NCBI GenBank assembly: GCA_009777815.1
Contig: WRLB01000017.1
Coordinates: 1-32,185 of the forward strand
Length of the DNA: 32,185 nucleotides
From: Bacteroidota bacterium
GTDB taxonomy: Bacteria; Bacteroidota; Ignavibacteria; Kapaibacteriales; UBA2268
Reading direction: 5' to 3'
Made by a program: the position numbers and the translations under genes. The notes beneath the pieces are model-generated. The model searched no databases, was not told where the DNA came from, and saw only the letters and a program-made list of their open reading frames with translations. Of this stretch, positions 26,534-32,185 are shown piece by piece (the first letter of the stretch is position 1; each line of letters begins with the position of its first letter).

Positions 26534-28834
26534 TTACATTTTTCTTCTTGCTAAATCGGGGATAATAAATAGTATTTCTGTTCCTACGTTAAGTTGAGAT
26601 TCTATGATTAACTTGCCTCCGTGTTGCTCTATTACTCGTTGCATTATCATTGTGCCGATGCCGTGACCACCGAATTGGCGTGCTGTAGAATAAAATGGTG
26701 TAAAGATTTTTTTCTTTGTGCCTTCGTCCATTCCTATACCTGTATCACGCACCGATATTGTGATATTATGTATGTCTTTGCTACAACTTATAGTTATTGT
26801 TCCTGCTTTATTTTTCATATATTTTATAGCATTCTCTACTGCATTTCTAATTGCACGCAATAATTTAGGTCTGTCGCAAAGAAAATTAAAATCGGTTAAT
26901 TCCATCTTAAAATTGATATTAGAAAACATATTGGCATCAAATTCATTTAGTATTTCATTACAAAAACTGACAGAATTAGTATTTATTAGTTCTAATTTAT
27001 CATCTCTACCTACTGTAACTATATCTTTAATTCTGTGAACTAATATAGATACTTGGTGCAATATCTTATTTTGTCTATTAATATCTATTTTGGTAGTTAA
27101 ATCAAGTTGTTCGGCGTTTAATCGTATTGTTGATAAATTAGTTTGCATATCGTGGGCAAGTTGAGCCCAGTTTGTTAGCAGTTGCTTTTCTAATGCTTCT
27201 GTTATATCTACCCCTGTTAGCATTATACCTTTAAACATTCCTGTTATGTTATTTAGTGGTATTAGTGAGCATAGCCATTCGGTTGAGGTGTTTGTATTAT
27301 TTTCAATTATATTTATTTTTTGTTGTAGCGAATATTTATTTTTTAGTCCTAATTCTATTAAATCATTTATTTGATGTGTGTGTGCTAAATTGCAATAATA
27401 TGCGAAATGTTTTTTCATTGTCATATTATCTGCTAAACCAAGTAGTTGCTTTCCGCCTGCATTTATTTTTATTAGTTTTCCTACCCTATTTACTATAAAC
27501 AAAAAGCCCGATGAAGGTAAGTCCACAATTACATCTAATAGACGCTTTTGGTTTCTATATTTCCTGTATAATATAAAACTTAAAAGCATTAGTGATAAAG
27601 GAATAGCATATCTATAAGTTAATTTTATATATTTATTTAGTAAATAAAAATTGTTCGGCTTTAGTTCATAAATATATGAATTATTAGCACCTAATAGCAC
27701 AAAATAATTATCATAAACATCAATACTAAAATCTCCATCTATAACACTATAATCAAAATCGTTTAGCAATAATTCTCGCAAATTTTCATCAAATATCATT
27801 AAATGATAATCAAAAAAAACAAATAATTTATTATTTGTGCAGATAAGTTTTTTTGGATTATATAGCGTAGAAGGTAGATTAGTTTTTATGTATTTACTGG
27901 TATCAGAAAAATAATTTGCAGCAACTTTATATAACGCAAAACCATTATTATCTTTTATAAAATAAAGGTTATTATCTAAAACGGAAGTATGTTCCGATAT
28001 TAAAGTATTATGCTTTATTTCATTAGTAGTGAAGCGACTTTTATTAGTATTTATCCAATCAGATTCAATAATAGTTTTAGTATTAATATCCACAACATTT
28101 ATAAAAATATTACTGTTATTAGAGATAGAATTACTAATAATTAGATAGTTATAAGCAAAATGTATATTATTATATTCAGTAATTGGCAGGCGAGCAATGT
28201 AATGTCTATTTCCCATAGTATCAAGTAAATAAAGCAATCCAACATCATTTTTATCCTCTATATAAGCCAAAATATAATCATCATTATCCAAAACCTTGCA
28301 ACTTAAAATATTATCAGCAATAGTAGTAATAATGTTATTTTTCATTTGAAATAAATTATTGTCGCAAATAAAAAACAATTTATCATTTTTATAACTACCT
28401 ATCCACCTATTTTTACTATAATTAACAAGAGAATAAATTGCTTTGTTATCATTCGTATTAAGAAAAATTTTTTGATTAGATAATTTATTATCAAAATTAG
28501 TAATATATATTTGGTTCTGATTAGCAACTATTAAGAGCAAATTATCTTGAAAATAAATAGCATCTAATATATTAAGATTACTAAAACTTTCTCCTTTTGT
28601 TTGGTTTCTTTGAACGCCTTTCCATTTATAAATTGTTTGGTTATTGTTTATCCAATTTTTTTTTACAAAGTAGAAAGTTTTATTTTGCAAATTGTTATTA
28701 TCGTAGAATAATTTACCATCTTCGTAGTGTTCGATGAGATTTAGCAAGCAAGGTTTAGTAATATCGGCAGCAACATTTATACCCCAAAAACAACTAAAAG
28801 CACCCCAAAATAGAATAGTAAAATACTTCCCCAT
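26534..28834 (-). CDS. Orphan membrane sensor histidine kinase with PAS domain
   Basis: A 766-aa sensor kinase. It has a signal-anchor or signal peptide (1-23), a large periplasmic part (about 24-403) with short repeated strands that may form a propeller, one membrane helix (about 406-424, YAIPLSLMLLSFILY), and a PAS domain (about 435-545, LPSSGFLFIVNRVGKLIKIN). The HisKA helix has phospho-acceptor His561 in LAHDMQTNLS. The ATPase domain has an N-box (RNAVENAIKYM), a D-box DTGIGM (697-702), an F-box and a G-box GGHGIG. His is followed by Asp rather than the usual Glu. No response regulator is next to it. A TATATTTG box sits 4 bp before the ATG, pointing to a leaderless mRNA. The signal sensed is unknown. 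Confidence 0.88.
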   Translation of the reverse strand: MGKYFTILFWGAFSCFWGINVAADITKPCLLNLIEHYEDGKLFYDNNNLQNKTFYFVKKNWINNNQTIYKWKGVQRNQTKGESFSNLNILDAIYFQDNLLLIVANQNQIYITNFDNKLSNQKIFLNTNDNKAIYSLVNYSKNRWIGSYKNDKLFFICDNNLFQMKNNIITTIADNILSCKVLDNDDYILAYIEDKNDVGLLYLLDTMGNRHYIARLPITEYNNIHFAYNYLIISNSISNNSNIFINVVDINTKTIIESDWINTNKSRFTTNEIKHNTLISEHTSVLDNNLYFIKDNNGFALYKVAANYFSDTSKYIKTNLPSTLYNPKKLICTNNKLFVFFDYHLMIFDENLRELLLNDFDYSVIDGDFSIDVYDNYFVLLGANNSYIYELKPNNFYLLNKYIKLTYRYAIPLSLMLLSFILYRKYRNQKRLLDVIVDLPSSGFLFIVNRVGKLIKINAGGKQLLGLADNMTMKKHFAYYCNLAHTHQINDLIELGLKNKYSLQQKINIIENNTNTSTEWLCSLIPLNNITGMFKGIMLTGVDITEALEKQLLTNWAQLAHDMQTNLSTIRLNAEQLDLTTKIDINRQNKILHQVSILVHRIKDIVTVGRDDKLELINTNSVSFCNEILNEFDANMFSNINFKMELTDFNFLCDRPKLLRAIRNAVENAIKYMKNKAGTITISCSKDIHNITISVRDTGIGMDEGTKKKIFTPFYSTARQFGGHGIGTMIMQRVIEQHGGKLIIESQLNVGTEILFIIPDLARRKM

Positions 28835-28838
28835 AACA

Positions 28839-28846
28839 CAAATATA
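28839..28846 (-). promoter_or_regulatory. -7 box of the histidine kinase gene, leaderless arrangement
   Basis: TATATTTG followed by TGTT and the ATG; the 4-bp spacing is the same as at the vWA/WD40 gene. Confidence 0.55.
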
Positions 28847-28870
28847 AGAAATATATTTGAAAAATTATGT

Positions 28871-28897
28871 GTCATACAGAACTTGTTTCCGCATCTC
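28871..28897 (+). repeat. REP-like palindrome, copy 6 (degenerate)
   Basis: GTCATACAGAACTTG then TTTCCGCATCTC; the palindrome is eroded but the word order is kept. Confidence 0.45.
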
Positions 28898-28900
28898 CTT

Positions 28901-28948
28901 ATTTTTTACACAAAAAACCTTATTTTTAATGTTATAAATATATTAAAA
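28901..28948 (+). promoter_or_regulatory. Shared leader, copy A (before HEPN-MNT gene)
   Basis: ACACAAAAAACCTTATTTTT followed by AATGTTATAAATATATTAAAA up to the ATG at 28949. It closely matches the leaders of both WG-repeat genes. AAAAAACCTTATTTTT resembles the local promoter form but lacks the final TTTG. Confidence 0.6.
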
Positions 28949-29647
28949 ATGAAAAGCAAAGATAGATGGAAATTAAGATTTGATAGTTTTTGTAAAGCAT
29001 TGGCACAATTGGAAAACGCCGTTAATCAAAAAACTTATACAAATCTTGAACAGCAAGGACTTATAAAATGTTTCGAATATACTTTTGAACTTGCGTGGAA
29101 AACTTTACAGGATTATTTGAATCATATCGGATATAATACCAAAGGTCCGAATCCTGTGATTAAACAGGCATTTCAAGACAATATAATTATAGATGGGAAA
29201 ATATGGGCTGAAATGTTATTAGCACGAAATATGACTACACACATTTACGATGAAAATAATGCGAATGAAATATTAAATAAAATTATTAATCAATACTATT
29301 TTTTATTTAAAGAATTAAAGACGAAACTTTTAAAAGAATATAATACTAATATGCAGTTTGGCTTAGATAATGAAACCTATACAATGATAAAAAATGTTTT
29401 TTATGACATTGATGAGGTGGAAGAAGTTGTTGTTTTCGGTAGTAGAGTGGCAAATAATGAGTATAATAGTTCTGATATTGATTTAGCATTAAAAGGTAAA
29501 AATATTAATTTTGATACAGTATTAGAAGTAAAAATGTTATTAGAAAAGTTGCCTGTTGCATATAAATTTGATGTAGTTAATTACAATACTGCTTCATCTG
29601 AATTAAAAGAACAAATAGATAAATATGGAGAAAAAATAAATATATAA
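28949..29647 (+). CDS. Fused HEPN (HepT-like) and MNT nucleotidyltransferase protein
   Basis: Predicted 232 aa. The frame opens at 28883, but the ATG at 28949 begins the conserved HI0074-like start (MKSKDRWKLRFDSFCKAL) and sits at the same place after the shared leader as the WG genes' ATG. Residues 1-130 form a HEPN (HI0074/HepT) domain with RNMTTHIY (Arg93, His98, Tyr100), an exact Rx4HxY motif: the ribonuclease site and the tyrosine known in HepT/MntA systems to be AMPylated. Residues 145-232 form a minimal nucleotidyltransferase (HI0073/MntA) with GSRVANNEYNSSDID, an exact GSx10DxD motif (Gly164, Asp176, Asp178), and probable third acid Asp208. Normally toxin and antitoxin are separate genes; here they are one chain. 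Activity is inferred. Confidence 0.85.
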   Translation: MKSKDRWKLRFDSFCKALAQLENAVNQKTYTNLEQQGLIKCFEYTFELAWKTLQDYLNHIGYNTKGPNPVIKQAFQDNIIIDGKIWAEMLLARNMTTHIYDENNANEILNKIINQYYFLFKELKTKLLKEYNTNMQFGLDNETYTMIKNVFYDIDEVEEVVVFGSRVANNEYNSSDIDLALKGKNINFDTVLEVKMLLEKLPVAYKFDVVNYNTASSELKEQIDKYGEKINI

Positions 29648-29650
29648 AAT

Positions 29651-29688
29651 TTAAAAACCTTATTTTAAACGTTATGAATATATCAAAA
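29651..29688 (+). promoter_or_regulatory. Shared leader, copy B (before WG protein 1)
   Basis: AAAAACCTTATTTTAAACG then TTATGAATATATCAAAA to the ATG at 29689; related to copies A and C. Confidence 0.6.
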
Positions 29689-30324
29689 ATGAAAATAGAA
29701 TTGTGGATTGTGGTAGCCACTTTAATTGTTGCTATGTGTTTGTTTAGTGCTAATCTTAAAGCAGAACTAAATATAGATAGTTTAATTGTAGCGAGAGGAT
29801 ATTATTGGATTGGTGATTTTAAGGAAGGTATGGCTCCGGTCAAGAAAGATAGTATTTGGTTTTTTATAGATAAGGAAGGGAAGGAACATTTAAAAGCAAG
29901 AGGATATGATTTGATTGGTGATTTTTATGAAGGTATGGCTTGTGTTAAAAAAGATAGTATTTGGTTCTTTATAGATAAGAAAGGAAAGGAATACTGGAAA
30001 GAAAGACAATATGATAATGTTGGTGATTTCAGCGAAGGTATGGCTTGTGTTAAAAAAGATAGTATTTGGTTCTTTATAGATAAGAAAGGAAAGGAATACT
30101 GGAAAGAAAGACAATATGATAATGTTGGTGATTTCAGCGAAGGTATGGCTGTGGTTACAAAAGATGGTATTTACTTCTTTATAGACGAGAAAGGAACGGA
30201 ATACTGGAAAGAAAGACAATATGATTATGTTGATTATTTTAACGAAGGTATGGCTGTGGTTGCAAAAGATGGCAAAATATTTTATATAAATAAACAAGGT
30301 GAAATAGTAAAAGAAGGAGAATAA
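29689..30324 (+). CDS. Secreted WG-repeat protein 1
   Basis: 211 aa from the ATG at 29689, or 216 aa from 29674. The shared leader comparison favours 29689, because the first ATG is ATA in the copy before the HEPN-MNT gene. A signal peptide or membrane anchor (MKIELWIVVATLIVAMCLFS) is followed by five 35-residue WG/KWG-type repeats of the form F-x-EGMA-x-V-x-KD-x5-FID-x-KG-KEYWKERQ. Such repeats form beta structures; their function is unknown, though they are often found in accessory regions. Two adjacent repeats are identical at DNA level over one 105-bp period (around 29941-30150), a sign of recent duplication or conversion. It lies 41 bp after the HEPN-MNT stop. Confidence 0.75.
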   Translation: MKIELWIVVATLIVAMCLFSANLKAELNIDSLIVARGYYWIGDFKEGMAPVKKDSIWFFIDKEGKEHLKARGYDLIGDFYEGMACVKKDSIWFFIDKKGKEYWKERQYDNVGDFSEGMACVKKDSIWFFIDKKGKEYWKERQYDNVGDFSEGMAVVTKDGIYFFIDEKGTEYWKERQYDYVDYFNEGMAVVAKDGKIFYINKQGEIVKEGE

Positions 30325-30409
30325 TAAAGTTTTTAGAGAATAATATAACCAATAATGAAAAAATGTTAAAAAACTCAAAAACAAGAATTTTTAGTTGTAA
30401 AGGTATAAA

Positions 30410-30868
30410 ATGAAATTATATTTAGATTGTTGTTGCTATAATCGTCCATTTGATGAACAAACACAAATAAAAGTCCACTTGGAAAGCGAAGCAATCTTAT
30501 CAATAATTACCAAATGTAAACAAAATAAAAATGAAATTATTGGTAGTGCTGCGTTGGATTTTGAAATTGAAAGTATTGCTGATTTTGAAAAGAAAGATAA
30601 AGTAAAACACTTTTATGAACAAACAATAACAAAAAAAGTTAACTACACAGATATTGTCGTTAAACGAGTTCAGGAGTTAACTAAACTTACGAACATAAGA
30701 ACACTTGATAAATTTCATTTAGCAATTGCCGAAAACTCAGGTGCAAATATACTGCTAACAACAGATAATAAATTTGAAAGAGCAAGTTTAAAATTAAATT
30801 TAATAACAAGAGTAATAAACCCACTTAAATACTTATTGGAGATTCTACAAAATGAAGGAAACGATTAA
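30410..30868 (+). CDS. PIN-domain protein, VapC-like putative toxin
   Basis: A 152-aa PIN-fold protein. It begins with MKLYLDCCCYNRPFDEQ, in which Asp6 is the first metal ligand. Other acids are near Glu26/Glu28 and in the central helix, and the domain ends with LDKFHLAIAENSGANILLTTD, carrying the last acids of the PIN site. PIN proteins are Mg-dependent RNases, often toxins. The stop lies 17 bp inside the next gene, a coupling typical of toxin-antitoxin pairs. The 85-bp gap before it holds no clear TAnnTTTG box. Confidence 0.8.
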   Translation: MKLYLDCCCYNRPFDEQTQIKVHLESEAILSIITKCKQNKNEIIGSAALDFEIESIADFEKKDKVKHFYEQTITKKVNYTDIVVKRVQELTKLTNIRTLDKFHLAIAENSGANILLTTDNKFERASLKLNLITRVINPLKYLLEILQNEGND

Positions 30869-31055
30869 TATTAACAATTTGTTAGAAATAAGAAAAATAG
30901 GTTTGCAGGCACTAAAAGAAGCATTAGGACCTGTAGGAATGGTAAAGTTTATGCAACAATATGAAAATGGCTACGGTGATTACACAAAAGAGAAATATCA
31001 ACAGCCAGATTTAACAATAGAAGAAATTGATATAATTTTAAAAAGCAGTTACTAA
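30852..31055 (+). CDS. Small partner of the PIN protein, putative antitoxin
   Basis: 67 aa, starting inside the end of the PIN gene (17-bp overlap, different frame), with GGAG about 11 bp upstream. The sequence includes LEIRKIGLQALKEALGPVGMVKFMQQYENGYGDYTKEKY, a pattern I recall from small proteins encoded next to PIN proteins in other bacteria, where it may neutralise them or form a complex. No DNA-binding motif is obvious. The order is toxin first, antitoxin second, the reverse of most type II pairs. Role by context only. Confidence 0.65.
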   Translation: MKETININNLLEIRKIGLQALKEALGPVGMVKFMQQYENGYGDYTKEKYQQPDLTIEEIDIILKSSY

Positions 31056-31069
31056 CATTTCACCTTAAC

Positions 31070-31121
31070 AATAATTTTTACATAAAAAAACCTTATTTTA
31101 AACGTTATGAATATATCAAAA
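31070..31121 (+). promoter_or_regulatory. Shared leader, copy C (before WG protein 2)
   Basis: ATTTTTACATAAAAAAACC then TTATTTTAAACGTTATGAA, running to the ATG at 31122. It matches copy A further upstream than copy B does. Confidence 0.6.
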
Positions 31122-31985
31122 ATGAAAATAGAATTGTGGATTGTGGCAGCCGCTTTAAGCGTTGCTATGTGTTTATTTAGTGCTAATCTTAAAGCAGAAC
31201 TAAATATAGATAGTTTAAAGGAAGCAAGAGGATATGATTGGATTGGTGATTTTAATGAAGATATGGTTGATGTTAAAAAAGATGGTTATTACTTCTTTAT
31301 AGATAAGAACGGAAAAGAATATTGGAAAGAAGGAAAATATGATGATGTTGGGGAGTTTAGTGAAGGTATGGCTGGCGTTAAAAAAGATAGTATTTGGTTC
31401 TTTATAGATAAGGAAGGAAAGGAATACTGGAAAGAAAGACAATATTATTCGGTTTATGGTTTTAATGAAGGTATGGCTCCTGTTTATAAATATAGTATTT
31501 CCTTCTTTATAGATAAAAAAGGAAAGGAATACTGGAAAGAAAGACAATATTATTCGGTTTGGTTTTTTAGTGAAGGTATGGCTGGAGTTAGGAAAGATGG
31601 TATCATGTTCTTTATAGATAAAAAAGGAAAGGAATACTGGAAAGAAAGACAATATTATTCGGTTTGGTTTTTTAGTGAAGGTATGGCTCCTGTTTATAAA
31701 GATGATATTATGTTCTTTATAGATAAAAAAGGAAAGGAATACTGGAAAGAAAGACAATATTATTCGGTTTGTTTTTTTAGAGAAGGTATGGCTCCTGTTG
31801 AAAAAGATGGTATTATGTTCTTTATAGATAAAGAAGGAAAAGAATACTGGAAAGAAAGACAATATGATTATGTTTATGCTTTTGAAGATGGTAGGGCTAT
31901 AGTTGGTTTTTATAATGATGATTATTTCTATTTGATAAACAAGAAAGGAGAAGTAGTAGAAAAAATACTACAAGAAGAAAATTAG
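31122..31985 (+). CDS. Secreted WG-repeat protein 2
   Basis: 287 aa from 31122, or 292 aa from 31107. A paralogue of WG protein 1: nearly the same signal sequence (MKIELWIVAAALSVAMCLFS) and seven 35-residue repeats instead of five. The half ending FFIDKKGKEYWKERQ is almost constant, while the half around the YYSVWFFSEGMA segment varies between repeats. The last repeat is degenerate (FYNDDYFYLINKKGEVVEK). It lies 66 bp after the PIN partner. The stop is directly followed by the second 20-bp repeat array. Function unknown. Confidence 0.75.
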   Translation: MKIELWIVAAALSVAMCLFSANLKAELNIDSLKEARGYDWIGDFNEDMVDVKKDGYYFFIDKNGKEYWKEGKYDDVGEFSEGMAGVKKDSIWFFIDKEGKEYWKERQYYSVYGFNEGMAPVYKYSISFFIDKKGKEYWKERQYYSVWFFSEGMAGVRKDGIMFFIDKKGKEYWKERQYYSVWFFSEGMAPVYKDDIMFFIDKKGKEYWKERQYYSVCFFREGMAPVEKDGIMFFIDKEGKEYWKERQYDYVYAFEDGRAIVGFYNDDYFYLINKKGEVVEKILQEEN

Positions 31986-32136
31986 TAACGTTTTAACTCT
32001 AATAGACTAAAAATAACTCTATTAGAGTTATTTTTAGAGTATTAGAGTTAATTTTAGAGTAATAGAGTTAATTTAAGTCTATTAGAGTTATTTTTAGAGT
32101 AATAGAGTTAATTTTAGAGTATTAGAGTTATTTTTA
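31981..32136. repeat. 20-bp-period tandem array after WG protein 2
   Basis: ATTAGTAACGTTTTAA followed by seven exact 20-bp units starting at 31997, 32017, 32037, 32057, 32077, 32097 and 32117, typified by GAGTAATAGAGTTAATTTTA. The leader word and period match the array at 12107-12287, whose last units (ACGAGTTATTTTTAGAGG) drift toward this one. No spacers and no ORF. Confidence 0.85.
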
Positions 32137-32148
32137 GAGTAATATGCT

Positions 32149-32176
32149 GTTATGCTGAACTTGATTCGGCATCTAC
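32149..32176 (+). repeat. REP-like palindrome, copy 7
   Basis: GTTATGCTGAACTTG then ATTCGGCATCTAC, led by ATGCTGTTAT like copy 2. It closes the window just after the tandem array. Confidence 0.6.
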
Positions 32177-32185
32177 TGATATTAA

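Noticed and set aside
28883-28948. Upstream start of the HEPN-MNT gene
   Set aside because: It would translate the REP-like element and the shared leader; family likeness begins at the ATG at 28949.
31215-31862. 215-aa minus-strand open frame
   Set aside because: It is the antisense of the WG repeats; the open frame is a by-product of repeated codons. The same holds for 29890-30384.

Overview
The window is strongly AT-rich DNA that reads as a member of the Bacteroidota/Chlorobi supergroup, possibly a Kapabacteria-like lineage. Two things support this. It carries a full-length SprA-type outer-membrane translocon of the type IX secretion system (T9SS) together with a cargo protein ending in a T9SS sorting domain. 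Most genes also start next to a TAnnTTTG element, the -7 box of Bacteroidota sigma-A promoters. No tRNA or rRNA was seen. I cannot name the species.

Layout, left to right. (1) 1-613: the 5' part of an insertion-sequence transposase running off the left edge, lying against the 3' end of a secreted GLUG-motif protein that it may have truncated. (2) 2011-2762: the most unusual element here, a tandem array of seven cassettes. Each has the promoter box AAAAAGTGTATTTTTGT, a variable AT-rich insert that is usually self-complementary, and a near-identical UNCG-capped terminator hairpin. It reads as a row of seven small-RNA genes of about 60-95 nt. (3) 2.8-13.3 kb: an RND/MacA-type adaptor, a GT117 (DUF2723) membrane glycosyltransferase, a TamB-like envelope-assembly protein and a short Obg GTPase, with GC-rich hairpins and a 20-bp-period tandem repeat before obg. 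(4) 13.3-24.6 kb: SprA and a giant vWA/WD40/T9SS-sorted surface protein on the minus strand. (5) 24.6-28.8 kb: a DUF3078 outer-membrane protein, an agmatinase-family enzyme and an orphan histidine kinase. (6) 28.9-32.1 kb: an accessory island with a HEPN-MNT (HepT-MntA type) fusion, two WG-repeat proteins, and a PIN-domain protein with a small overlapping partner. A common leader precedes three of these genes. The island ends in a second 20-bp-period array and a REP-like palindrome.

Much of the window concerns the cell envelope: SprA exports the sorted surface protein, TamB and GT117 belong to envelope building, and DUF3078 is probably an outer-membrane barrel. The right end looks like a toxin/antitoxin or defence-like accessory region. 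REP-like palindromes sit in most intergenic gaps. The core promoter inferred here is an A-tract followed by TATTTTTG. It marks likely true starts and suggests that two genes are leaderless.
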